From the NCBI GenBank assembly GCA_016932235.1, contig JAFGDF010000224.1, positions 1-29,694 on the forward strand: DNA of 29,694 nt, read 5' to 3'. This DNA is from Deltaproteobacteria bacterium (GTDB taxonomy: Bacteria > Desulfobacterota > DSM-4660 > Desulfatiglandales > HGW-15). Each line of letters opens with the position of its first letter. Position 1 is the first letter of the stretch. A model generated the notes under the pieces. The model ran no database searches. It worked only from the letters and a program-made list of their open reading frames with translations, and was not told the origin of the DNA. Of the stretch, positions 15,532-23,598 are shown piece after piece. The position numbers and the translations under genes are program-made.

Positions 15532-15642
15532 TCAATATTTCCCCTTTTCCTTCTTTTTTTCAAGCTTCTCTCTTTTTTTCTCCTTTGGCGTTTTTTTTGC
15601 GGATTTTTTTATTTCCTTTTTCGTGTCTCTTGCCTTTCCCAT
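15532..15642 (-). CDS. 36-residue lysine-rich small protein
   Basis: ATG 15642 follows a very strong Shine-Dalgarno sequence, GAGGAGGTA (15655-15647), at good spacing. The frame runs 36 codons to TGA. The product starts MGKARDTKKEIKKS and continues with TPKEKKREKLEKKK; more than 40% of residues are lysine, with no hydrophobic core, so it is likely disordered and could bind nucleic acid. I recall similar MGK.RD.KKE.KK..KTPKEKK peptides annotated as hypothetical in other proteobacteria; that is memory, not a search. It lies between the receiver-FNT gene (115 bases upstream) and the rubrerythrin-like gene on the same strand. Function is unknown. Confidence 0.7.
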   Translation of the reverse strand: MGKARDTKKEIKKSAKKTPKEKKREKLEKKKEKGKY

Positions 15643-15757
15643 GAGCTACCTCCTCGATATAAAAAGGTTAGGTGCATTTACACAGCCGCTCATATGTGAA
15701 TTCCACAACATATCCCAAATTAACCTGCATTTTTACTGTCCCTGATATCTTTCAATC

Positions 15758-17032
15758 TCAAGATTCTTTCTTCAAAGGAGACGGTCTGAGATAGGCGCTC
15801 CAGTAACCCATCCCGACAAAGAGAGCGCCACCGATGATATTGCCTATTGTAACGGGCAGAAGATTCTTTAGCAGGAAGTTCCCCCAACCGAGCACATCAA
15901 TATTAAGAACTTGAGTCACATCCAACCCTGCCCAGGTTTTGAGAAAAATTCCCGTGGGGATAAAATACATATTGGCAATGCAGTGCTCAAAGCCAATGGC
16001 GACAAATCCCATAATAGGGAAAAATATGGCAAAAATCTTTCCAATCGTCTGCCGCGCCGCTAGGGCCATCCATACAGCCAGACACACAAGCCAGTTACAA
16101 CCGATCCCGCGAACAAGGGCCTCCCAAAAACCAAGAGACACTTTATTAAGGGCAATGCCAATGGCGGCATTACCCAGGGCTCCGTTTCCGGTCTTCCACA
16201 GGCCTGCGAGATAGAATATCAATGCCAATAGAATCGATCCTACAAAATTGGCGATATAGACAAGCACCCACCTTTTCGTCATTTTACCAAATGTGATATC
16301 CCCTGTCATTACACTAGATATCATAAGATTATTTCCTGTGAAAAGCTCCGCCCCTGCTATGACAACCAGAATCAGGCCAAGGCTAAAGGCCGCTCCGGAC
16401 ATAAATTTTGTGAACCCAATACCCATCTTTGCGGCCAGGTCAAATGTTACCGTGGTTGAAAGCAGTCCACCGAAACCGATGTAGGATCCGGCAAGAATCC
16501 CCAAGATAAATACGCTGAGCCATGGTGATGTCGTTTTTCCTACGCCCACGGTTGAAGCAACAGTCTCTGCAATGGTCTTGGGTGCCTTATCTTCAACGGC
16601 AGGTAAAGGGAATTGGAGCCCTTTTACAATCTGCTCGAATCTGCCTATAACTTTCTTTTCCTGGCTCAGTTTATTCTGCATCGCTCTCTTGACGGTTCCG
16701 GATATCTCCTCGGGTGTAAAAGGCTTGGCCACATAATCCATCGCCCCCAGTTTCATCGCTTCAGTAGCCCTACCGACTGAAGGAAAACCGCTGATCATGA
16801 CCACAGCCGACTCAGGCGTCCGCTGTTCCAATTCCTTAACAACATCCATTCCATCGAATCCCGGCATCTTCCAGTCGCAAAGGATAATATCAAATTTTGA
16901 ATCCGAAGCGAGTTTCAGACCCTCCTGAGGAATGGTGGTAGTGACGACCTCGAAACCTTCCGATTTAAATATCTTGCGACAAGACTCTAAAACCAATTCT
17001 TCATCATCAATAACAAGCATTTTGGGGATCAT
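15758..17032 (-). CDS. Receiver domain fused to a formate/nitrite (FNT) family channel
   Basis: The 424-residue protein has two unrelated halves in one uninterrupted frame. Residues 1-125 are a CheY-like receiver: acidic pocket D9/D10, phospho-acceptor D53 (LCDWKMPG), S81 and K103 (AKPF). After a charged linker (about 121-165), residues 170-415 form an FNT channel with six hydrophobic segments and family motifs AELFTGNNL (228-236), GCNWLVCLAVWMA (311-323) and GFEHCIANMYFIP (348-360). The last contains H350, equivalent to the pore histidine of FocA. FNT channels are pentamers passing formate, nitrite or hydrosulfide; the substrate cannot be chosen here. The start ATG 17032 has GGAGG just upstream. 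A single-domain regulator and a sensor kinase precede it, 43 bases and further upstream respectively. Phosphorylation of D53 may gate the channel (inference). I know of no characterised protein with this architecture. Confidence 0.93.
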   Translation of the reverse strand: MIPKMLVIDDEELVLESCRKIFKSEGFEVVTTTIPQEGLKLASDSKFDIILCDWKMPGFDGMDVVKELEQRTPESAVVMISGFPSVGRATEAMKLGAMDYVAKPFTPEEISGTVKRAMQNKLSQEKKVIGRFEQIVKGLQFPLPAVEDKAPKTIAETVASTVGVGKTTSPWLSVFILGILAGSYIGFGGLLSTTVTFDLAAKMGIGFTKFMSGAAFSLGLILVVIAGAELFTGNNLMISSVMTGDITFGKMTKRWVLVYIANFVGSILLALIFYLAGLWKTGNGALGNAAIGIALNKVSLGFWEALVRGIGCNWLVCLAVWMALAARQTIGKIFAIFFPIMGFVAIGFEHCIANMYFIPTGIFLKTWAGLDVTQVLNIDVLGWGNFLLKNLLPVTIGNIIGGALFVGMGYWSAYLRPSPLKKES

Positions 17033-17075
17033 AGCATTACCTCCTTTTTAATGAAAACTTTCTTACCATAAACCT

Positions 17076-17435
17076 TCACTTTTCGCTGATCACTTCCTGG
17101 ATCACTTCAACAAGTTCATCAGGAGTGAAAGGTTTGGCGATAACCTGTATAGCTCCTTTTTTAACCGACTCCGAAATAACCTCCTGCGTCATGTAGCCGC
17201 TCATGATTACGATAGGTATCTTCGGAAATCTTTCCTTAAGTTCACCCATGAGAGATATCCCATCGCGGTCGGGCATCTTTACATCCATAAGAAGGATATC
17301 CGGGGTTTGGGTCTCAAGGACCTTCAAGGCAGAATCCGCTGATTTTGCTAATACCACATCGAAACCCGAGGCAGTAAGTATTAGTTTACAGCTGTCAAGG
17401 ATAATCTTTTCATCATCTACAACAAGTATTTTCAT
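17076..17435 (-). CDS. Single-domain response regulator (CheY-like)
   Basis: The 119-residue product is a receiver domain and nothing more: D7/D8 acidic pair, phospho-acceptor D51 (LLMDVKMP), S79 in VIMSG and K101 in AKPF. It has no DNA-binding or enzymatic output, so it must act by protein contact or as a phosphate sink or relay. The start is ATG 17435, which overlaps the TGA of the kinase gene (ATGA), implying translational coupling. The longer frame to 17468 lies wholly inside the kinase gene. Its nearest visible kin is the receiver of the FNT fusion downstream (both end in a VIMSG/VMISG...AKPFTP.E motif), which suggests duplication of one receiver. It probably accepts phosphate from the coupled kinase. 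Confidence 0.93.
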   Translation of the reverse strand: MKILVVDDEKIILDSCKLILTASGFDVVLAKSADSALKVLETQTPDILLMDVKMPDRDGISLMGELKERFPKIPIVIMSGYMTQEVISESVKKGAIQVIAKPFTPDELVEVIQEVISEK

Positions 17436-19363
17436 TGAATTGAACTTCGACCTTCTATTGGAACCCATATGAAAAAGGCGCTTCCCTTGTCAATCTCACT
17501 CTTGACTTTAATCGTTCCCCCGTGTCTCTGCACAATACCTAAGCTGACAGACAGGCCGAGTCCCGTCCCCTTTCCCTCATCTTTTGTTGAAAAAAAGGGA
17601 TCGAATATCCTGTCAAGGATCTGTGGTGTCATGCCACAACCTGTATCCTCGATGACGATTTCAACACCCCTCCGCCTCTCTTCACTGGTTGATAGACTGA
17701 CCCCTGTTGATATTGTAATCTCTCCCCCCTCTTCGGTCGCGTCAAGGGCGTTCAACAGGATGTTCAGTATAACGCTTTGAAACTGGCTGCGATCAAGGGT
17801 AACAGTAGGCAGATCTGTGCCCTCATCAAACCTTATATTGACACCTTTTACAAGTGCCTGTTTTTCTATCAGTGAAATCGCGGATTTTGCGAGTATATTT
17901 ATATCAATTGATTCTCGGTTGATCTCTGTCTGACGGGAAAAATCAAGGAGATCTTTAACAATCTTTCTGACACGGTCTGTCGCGTCTGCGATTGTTTTGA
18001 GATCATCTCTGACATCATCACTGATATCTTCTCTTCTCAGTAGCATATGGGTATAAGTTAATACACCTGTTAGAGGATTATTTACCTCATGCGCCACACC
18101 TGCCGCGAGTCTTCCAATGCTGGCTTGTTTCTCCGACTGTATAAGTTTGCTTTCACTGGAGGCCCTTCTGCGACCCATCGCGGCGACCATCTCCTTAAAG
18201 GCCCTCTGCAAGACACCAATCTCATCGTTTGACATAGGACCGATATCGGGCGTCAGACTGCCTTCTGAAACCTGCTTGCTTGCCCTTATCAAATGCTTGA
18301 TCGGTTTTGTGATCTTATGTGATACAAAATAGCCTAACCCCGTAGCCAACAGCATCCCCGCGACAGTAACGAGGATAAATAAAAGCAATGTGTTTCGCCG
18401 TATATCAACATATTTTTCTTCCAGAACACCGACGCCAAGAATGCCTATTCTCTTTCCATAAAGATCCACGATAGGCTCATAGGAAGTAATATACCACTCG
18501 CTCAGAACGCACGCGCGCTGTATCCACGTTTCACCTTTCTGGAGGACATGTTCTTTAACATCTGATGAAACCCTTGTTCCGATGGCCGGATCTCCGTTCT
18601 GATAGAGGACATTCGTCGATATCCGGACGTCATTCATGAAAATAGTGATTCGTCCTATACTTCGACCCTTATATGTCTCATTTAGGAAAACGGTGTCTTT
18701 AACAATATCGATGATCGCGGGATTCCGGTTAAGAAGAATACCTCCATAAAGAACACCGAGGAATTCTCCGCCATGGATCACCGGAACTCCTACCGATAGC
18801 GCCATCCCGTATGTTTCTTCCATACCGAGTGTCGGAACGACATTATCCGTGGTTTCTAAAGGAATTCTCGCCTGATCGGCCAGATCAGGGGCTTCACCGG
18901 CAAGAAATTCTTTGCTCAGCAATAATGTTCCAGCCACGGGGGCCTTCCGTTCCAAGACCAGGGCTGCAATAGGGTTCAAAGGCTGAGGTTTTTTACGAGG
19001 GATAGGATCTGACCCTATCCTGCAGACTGTTTCTCCTTTACTGTCCGTCAGACCGGCAAAGTCAAGCTCTGCAGATTTGGCCGCTCTTTCAAGGTGTAAT
19101 GCCGGGTCCTCCGCGCTCAAGTGGTTGAAAGATCCCGTAAATCTAAACCCAAGGGCGGCAATCTTAAGCGCGAGTTTTATGGATTTGATACGGTTCAGAT
19201 ATATTTCTCTTGTGGCGTTTAGATTTAGTTGAACACGGGCTGTCGCCTCCCCTATGACATGTTTATCCAGGAGTCGCCAGCCGATAAAAAGGGAAACTGT
19301 GCCCACCAAAAGAGTGACACCCAAAAAACTTACAATAAGTTTTGACCTGGTTGAATGAAACAT
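17432..19363 (-). CDS. Cache-type membrane sensor histidine kinase
   Basis: The 643-residue kinase has an N-terminal membrane helix (about 9-28), a ~290-residue periplasmic region with Cache character (YGMALSVGVPVIHGGEFLGV, GVLEEKYVD at its end), a second helix (about 325-346) and a HAMP linker (347-400). Then come the HisKA domain with H425 in AAGVAHEVNNPLTGVLTY and the ATPase domain: N box NILLNALDA, G1 DTGCGM (573-578), G2 GKGTGLGLS (597-605). It should autophosphorylate H425 on sensing a small extracellular ligand; Cache domains often bind carboxylates or amino acids, but the ligand is not known here. The two downstream genes are its likely partners. No DNA-binding regulator is encoded in the cluster. 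No strong Shine-Dalgarno site precedes ATG 19363. Confidence 0.95.
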   Translation of the reverse strand: MFHSTRSKLIVSFLGVTLLVGTVSLFIGWRLLDKHVIGEATARVQLNLNATREIYLNRIKSIKLALKIAALGFRFTGSFNHLSAEDPALHLERAAKSAELDFAGLTDSKGETVCRIGSDPIPRKKPQPLNPIAALVLERKAPVAGTLLLSKEFLAGEAPDLADQARIPLETTDNVVPTLGMEETYGMALSVGVPVIHGGEFLGVLYGGILLNRNPAIIDIVKDTVFLNETYKGRSIGRITIFMNDVRISTNVLYQNGDPAIGTRVSSDVKEHVLQKGETWIQRACVLSEWYITSYEPIVDLYGKRIGILGVGVLEEKYVDIRRNTLLLFILVTVAGMLLATGLGYFVSHKITKPIKHLIRASKQVSEGSLTPDIGPMSNDEIGVLQRAFKEMVAAMGRRRASSESKLIQSEKQASIGRLAAGVAHEVNNPLTGVLTYTHMLLRREDISDDVRDDLKTIADATDRVRKIVKDLLDFSRQTEINRESIDINILAKSAISLIEKQALVKGVNIRFDEGTDLPTVTLDRSQFQSVILNILLNALDATEEGGEITISTGVSLSTSEERRRGVEIVIEDTGCGMTPQILDRIFDPFFSTKDEGKGTGLGLSVSLGIVQRHGGTIKVKSEIDKGSAFFIWVPIEGRSSIQ

Positions 19364-19732
19364 CTGCTATCGCATCTTCATCCCTGAATTATCAAAAAAA
19401 ACGATTCTCAGTATTTCTGATCATCAAGAGGACCTTTCACATCAAACAATGACCGGTTTTCCACGATAATAATGAGCAAAAGTTATGCCACATAAGGATC
19501 CATTCTCCTGTTGTTTAACTTTCTGATTTAAAAAGAATTATTTAATAGCCTTTGTATTTTTCATAAAATACAAAATAGAAATGTCAAAAATTTTAACATA
19601 TTGTAAAAAACTATTGAGCACTTAATATCTTATTTGAAATCAGCTTTTAAGCATATTGATTTCCTCTTTCGGACCATTTTGAGAACAACAATAACACAAG
19701 CATGGCCCGTTATTTTTTTATAACTTAAGCCG
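19364..19732. other. AT-rich gap upstream of the sensor kinase
   Basis: About 370 bases with no frame of coding character on either strand. It is strongly AT-rich from about 19520 to 19640 and probably holds the promoter of the kinase-regulator-channel cluster. I could not single out a convincing -35/-10 pair. Confidence 0.4.
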
Positions 19733-19775
19733 GTCTTGTCCGGTTAGGAAATTGCTGTTGATGAAAAAATCCGGG
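19733..19775 (-). repeat. Repeat B, short copy
   Basis: CTTGTCCGGTTAGGAAATTG (19735-19754), then CTGTTGATGAAAAA, matches the core of the ~80-bp repeat at 23599-23680 and 28475-28553. Only the core 40 bases are shared; flanks differ. The inner end runs into the terminator of the decayed SnoaL-like gene. Confidence 0.65.
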
Positions 19776-19798
19776 CCTGATGGCTATGACCCCCGGAT
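19764..19798 (-). terminator. Intrinsic terminator of the SnoaL-like pseudogene
   Basis: On the minus strand ATCCGGG (19798-19792) pairs with CCCGGAT (19775-19769) around a 16-base loop and is followed directly by a T-run (complement of AAAAAA, 19764-19769). It lies just past the stop of the decayed gene at 19807. Confidence 0.65.
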
Positions 19799-19806
19799 CT
19801 TCTGTT

Positions 19807-20118
19807 TCATAGCGGTTCACCGGGCTTTATGGAACCTTCCAGCCAAGCCTTGCCTGCAATATCGCATGTCCATCCGCCGAGAAAATGTAAAATATTTACT
19901 CCCCGGTTGAAACCTTCTCGGCTTGCTTCGATAAATTTATCAGCCGGTCCCTGAAACCAGGTAGCCGTCATCCATCCGTCAGGATGCCAGACCGTTGCAA
20001 AACGTTCCCAATCTCCGGCATCGCGCCATAAGACCCAGTTCTCTACTATCTCGCGTATCGCCGCCTTGTCGGCTCACATTATCTTGATTTTACTGGTTTC
20101 GATCATAATATTCTCCAT
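19807..20118 (-). pseudogene. Decayed SnoaL/NTF2-like protein gene
   Basis: From ATG 20118 the minus strand reads 14 codons, then TGA at 20076-20074, then in the same frame a typical SnoaL-like (NTF2 superfamily) N-terminal half: AIREIVENWVLWRDAGDWER, then ATVWHPDGWMTATWFQGPA, then NILHFLGGW. After DIAGKAWL the family sequence is lost and a stop follows at 19809-19807. Only ~104 codons remain of a family usually 130-160 long. SnoaL-like proteins are small cone-shaped enzymes or binding domains. There is both a nonsense codon and a truncated C-terminus, so I call it a pseudogene. The TGA is one base from TCA. It diverges from the AOR gene. Confidence 0.75.
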
Positions 20119-20250
20119 ATTTATTTAAATAGGTTATATAATGATTTTATGTCGGCAACATAACAAACAGACAGGTCGAAGGCAAATCATTATTACTGGC
20201 CCTTTTCGATCCTGTCGCCTATAAAATCTACAGGAAGGAGGAGATCGGGA

Positions 20251-22164
20251 ATGCCTGGATTTGGATACGCAGGAGAAATACTGGAGGTCGATTTATCCGA
20301 CGGGTATATAAAAAGAACTGCCTCGGCAGATTACACGGACGCGTTTCTGGGTGGAAAGGGACTGGCAACCGGACTTTACTGGGAAAAGGTCCCGCCTACA
20401 GCAGGCGTCTTCGATCCGGAGAACTGCCTGATCTTCGCCAGTGGGCCTGTGGCCGGATTTTCCGGTTTTGCCGGTTCGAGGTGGAACGTATGTGGAAAAT
20501 CTCCTGCCGCCAAGATGGATATGTTTTCATACTCAAACCTGGGAGGAAAATGGGGCACGGCGCTCAAATATTCCGGGTACGACGCCCTCGCCATCAGAGG
20601 CATAGCACATAAACCAGCTTACATTCTCATAGATAACGGCGCTGTTATTATCAAAGATGCCTCCAGGCTCTGGGGTAAATCAACTTTTGACACCGTCGAG
20701 AGCCTGAAGGCTGATCTGGGCAAGGGGATTAGCATTCTAACCATCGGGCCGGCGGGTGAAAAGCTCGTAACCTTTGCAAATGTCATCAGCGATGACATAG
20801 CCTCTGGATCAGGGGGTCTCGGGGCTATCATGGGATCAAAGATGCTCAAGGCAATAGCTGTGGCCGGGCGGAAAAAACCAGTGGCTGCTGACAGGGAAAG
20901 GCTCGGCAATGCGGCTGCCCGCGTCATGCATATGAAAAAAGATTCCGTCACCAGGGACAGGCCTTGGACAGTACCGGGTCTGACAAGACAACACATCTGC
21001 TTCGGATGCGGAATAGGTTGCGACAGGCTTAAATACAGGGGAGAAAACGGGCGGACCTTCAAGGCCCTCTGTCAGGCATCAGATTTTTATATGGGAATGG
21101 CAAGATCTTATTATGGTGAATGTCGCAGGGAGCATCTTTGGGCCGCGAGTTTGTGCGACGGTTACGGGCTTGACAGCGTCGTGCTCCAGCCGATCATTGA
21201 ATTGCTCATGGCCTGCCACAGGGAAGGTCTTCTGAGCGATGAGGAAAGCGGCCTGCCACTGTCCAGAATAGGCAGTATCGAATTTATTGAGGCCCTGACT
21301 GAAAAAATAGCCAATAGAGACGGCTTCGGAGATATCCTTGCAATGGGAACGATAAAGACCGCGAAGTCTATCGGGAGAGAGGCGGAAGCGATGCTGAGCG
21401 ATTTTATCGCTACCCGCGCGGGCGAGACAAAAGACTATGATCCGAGGATAATAATGACTACGTCTCTTTTATATGCAACCGAACCCAGGCGACCCATACA
21501 GCAGTTGCATGAGATATCAAGGGTTTTAGTGAGGTGGCTCAGTTGGGTGAATGGCGAAAAGATTGCGATTTTTACAAGCGATAACCTGCGCCGTCTCGCG
21601 GAGATATACTGGGGTGGTGCCGTCGCGGCCGATTTCAGTACGACGGAGGGAAAGGCCTTAGCCGCGAAAAAAATACAGGACAGAGCTTATGTGAAGGAAA
21701 GCCTCGTGCTTTGTGATCGCACATGGGCCGACTTTTCCAGCGGTAAAATAAGAGACAATAGATTGGAAAGCGCAATTGTATCAGCTATCACGGGTAAAGA
21801 CCTGGACGAGACAGAATTGTGTAGAATAGGCGAAAGAATCTTCAACCTTCAAAGGGCCATTTTACTCCGGGAAGGTTGGGAAGGGCGAAAAGATGACAGG
21901 ATATTGGATTACTTTCATGAAAAGCCTGTCAGAAAAGGCGAGGTCTTCTTTAATGAGGAAGGGCTTGTTCCCGGAAAAGACGGGCAGGTAATATCGAGGA
22001 TCGGAAAAATCCTCAACAGAGAGGAGTTTGATGACATGAAGAGCGAATATTACAAACTGCGTGGATGGGATGTTGGAAGCGGACTTCCCAAAAAGGCAGG
22101 CCTCAAAGAGCTCGGCTTAAGTGAAGTAGCAGATGATCTGTGTGCGAGAGGTCTGCTTAAATGA
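20251..22164 (+). CDS. Aldehyde:ferredoxin oxidoreductase family tungsten enzyme
   Basis: The 637-residue product has the three-part AOR layout. The N-terminal domain binds the bis-pyranopterin cofactor (GGKGLATGLYWEKVPP, GPVAGF, SRWNVCGKSP, NLGGKWGTALKYSGYD). The middle carries cluster ligands C250, C253 and C257 (CFGCGIGC), with the CDGYGLDS segment at 302-309, and a fourth cysteine follows at 488 (LVLCD). AOR enzymes oxidise aldehydes to carboxylic acids or reduce acids, passing electrons to ferredoxin through the 4Fe-4S cluster; class II benzoyl-CoA reductase BamB shares this fold. No Bam partners or ferredoxin genes are next to it, so a simple AOR-type enzyme is more likely. Start ATG 20251 has GGAGGAG upstream. 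TATAAT at 20137-20142 may be its -10 box. It ends five bases before the converging mltG. Confidence 0.92.
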   Translation: MPGFGYAGEILEVDLSDGYIKRTASADYTDAFLGGKGLATGLYWEKVPPTAGVFDPENCLIFASGPVAGFSGFAGSRWNVCGKSPAAKMDMFSYSNLGGKWGTALKYSGYDALAIRGIAHKPAYILIDNGAVIIKDASRLWGKSTFDTVESLKADLGKGISILTIGPAGEKLVTFANVISDDIASGSGGLGAIMGSKMLKAIAVAGRKKPVAADRERLGNAAARVMHMKKDSVTRDRPWTVPGLTRQHICFGCGIGCDRLKYRGENGRTFKALCQASDFYMGMARSYYGECRREHLWAASLCDGYGLDSVVLQPIIELLMACHREGLLSDEESGLPLSRIGSIEFIEALTEKIANRDGFGDILAMGTIKTAKSIGREAEAMLSDFIATRAGETKDYDPRIIMTTSLLYATEPRRPIQQLHEISRVLVRWLSWVNGEKIAIFTSDNLRRLAEIYWGGAVAADFSTTEGKALAAKKIQDRAYVKESLVLCDRTWADFSSGKIRDNRLESAIVSAITGKDLDETELCRIGERIFNLQRAILLREGWEGRKDDRILDYFHEKPVRKGEVFFNEEGLVPGKDGQVISRIGKILNREEFDDMKSEYYKLRGWDVGSGLPKKAGLKELGLSEVADDLCARGLLK

Positions 22165-22169
22165 AGCAA

Positions 22170-23201
22170 CTACGAAGTTCTATCAGACTCTTTCCGCCGG
22201 CTCCTTTGATACCTGTTCACGGCATTTATGTGCTCTCTCAGGCTGGAGGAAAAATAGTGAGATCCGTCATTTTTTGATACAAAATAGAAATAATCGATTT
22301 CGGCGGGATAAAGAACCGCCTTGATGGCTTCTATCCCGGGATTTGCTATGGGTCCGGGGGGAAGCCCCCTGATAATATATGTATTATACGGAGTAGGCAC
22401 TTCGAGATCCTTCCTCGTGAGGTTGCCGTTAAAATTTTCAATCCCGTAAATAACAGTTGGATCGCTTTCAAGTCTCATATTTTTTTTCAACCTGTTAAGA
22501 AACACGCCGGCTATCAATGCCCTTTCATCAGCCCTGCCGGTCTCCTTCTCAACAATTGATGCCAGTGTTACCACTTCTTCGACAGTCATTTCCAGCTCCC
22601 TTAACCTGTGCTCGAAAGGCGCCACAACCGTCTTAAAACGATTCACCATAGCATCTATTATTGATTCAGCCGAAAGCCCTTTGCCGAATTGATATGTATC
22701 CGGGTACAAAAAACCTTCGAGTGATGAGCTTCTAAAACCGTATTTGAGTATTAAATCCCTATTTGACGCGAGAGCCAGGAACTGCCGCTTATCAGCCATA
22801 CCCTTCTGTTCCAGGATTTCAGCAATCTGTTTGTTTGAATATCCTTCGGGAATGGTAACAGGATGGGTTATAATTTCTCCCCTGGTCAATATTTCAAGTA
22901 TCCTCATTGGAGCCATATCGGAACCGAGACGGTATTCTCCCGCCTTTATTTTCCTGCTGTAACCCATTATCTTGCCCCAAATCATAAAAAGCGATTTGCT
23001 TGATATAATATTCCTTTCTTCAAGTTCGATTGCTACCGCCCTTAGGCCCAGTCCTTCTCTGACGGTAATGAACTGTTCCGGGGCGTTTCTCTCATATGGG
23101 CTGAGAAAAAAAAGGCCGAAACCCAGGATCAGAGATACCAGGACAAGAAAGAACAGGATGGCGACAGCAATAATAGTTTTTTTGCTTGAATGATTAGACA
23201 T
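22170..23201 (-). CDS. mltG: Endolytic murein transglycosylase MltG
   Basis: MltG (YceG-like) cuts nascent glycan strands inside the chain and sets their length. The 343-residue product has one N-terminal membrane helix (TIIAVAILFFLVLVSLILGF), a LysM-like segment (ITVREGLGLRAVA ... AGEYRLGS) and the catalytic domain: EGFLYPDTYQF, ASIVEKETG with the catalytic glutamate, VFLNRLKKNMRLESDPTVIYG, TPYNTYIIRGLPPGPIANPG and YFYFV. I chose ATG 23201; the frame extends three codons further to a GTG inside repeat A. No good Shine-Dalgarno site is present, and the repeat A terminus abuts the start codon, so the element forms the whole 5' leader. It is convergent with AOR. Confidence 0.96.
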   Translation of the reverse strand: MSNHSSKKTIIAVAILFFLVLVSLILGFGLFFLSPYERNAPEQFITVREGLGLRAVAIELEERNIISSKSLFMIWGKIMGYSRKIKAGEYRLGSDMAPMRILEILTRGEIITHPVTIPEGYSNKQIAEILEQKGMADKRQFLALASNRDLILKYGFRSSSLEGFLYPDTYQFGKGLSAESIIDAMVNRFKTVVAPFEHRLRELEMTVEEVVTLASIVEKETGRADERALIAGVFLNRLKKNMRLESDPTVIYGIENFNGNLTRKDLEVPTPYNTYIIRGLPPGPIANPGIEAIKAVLYPAEIDYFYFVSKNDGSHYFSSSLREHINAVNRYQRSRRKESDRTS

Positions 23202-23202
23202 G

Positions 23203-23534
23203 TTAAACACTCATGGCCCTCTGGGCCTCCACAATGCATGAAAATAGCACCATGTGGTCTCGGGGCCGTGGCCTGGGGATCCCTTTTACGGCGAAGACCC
23301 AGGTAGCAAGATAATAGCGCAAGGTGCATGCCAGGCGGGCGGAATCCTTCTCGGTTGTTCAACCTTAACCTGGTCCTGACGACGACTGAGATGACCCGCC
23401 GCCCGCCTCGTAAGGCAGTTTGCGTAAAACTAGCCAGGAACGAGTTCGCTCGTAAAAAGGGATCCCCAAGCCACGGTCTTTAGAGAAAACGCTGAATTAT
23501 ATACCGATATTATTAAACTTTATTTTCGTGTTAA
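23203..23534 (-). repeat. Repeat A, copy 3 (332 bp)
   Basis: It begins TTAAACACTCATGGCCC directly against the mltG start and ends TTTATTTTCGTGTTAAA, the same outer boxes as copy 2. The main inverted pair is GGGGATCCC (23275-23283) with GGGATCCCC (23459-23467), flanked by GTGGCC/AGCCAC. Copies 1 and 2 have G/C where this copy has T/A at the sixth position of that pair, and both arms changed together. The internal CCTCCGGCTC...GAGAG block of copies 1, 2 and 4 is deleted here (GCCAGG runs straight into CGGGCGGAAT). Confidence 0.88.
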
Positions 23535-23598
23535 AAGTCTAATATTTTACCGGTATGAAGTCAAATTAACGATTTTATATTGACCCGGCCCGGAAAAT

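Noticed and set aside
20074..20076. TGA in the SnoaL-like frame as selenocysteine
   Set aside because: The position is in an N-terminal segment with no redox role, the C-terminus of the frame is also lost, and no SECIS-like hairpin was evident just after the codon.
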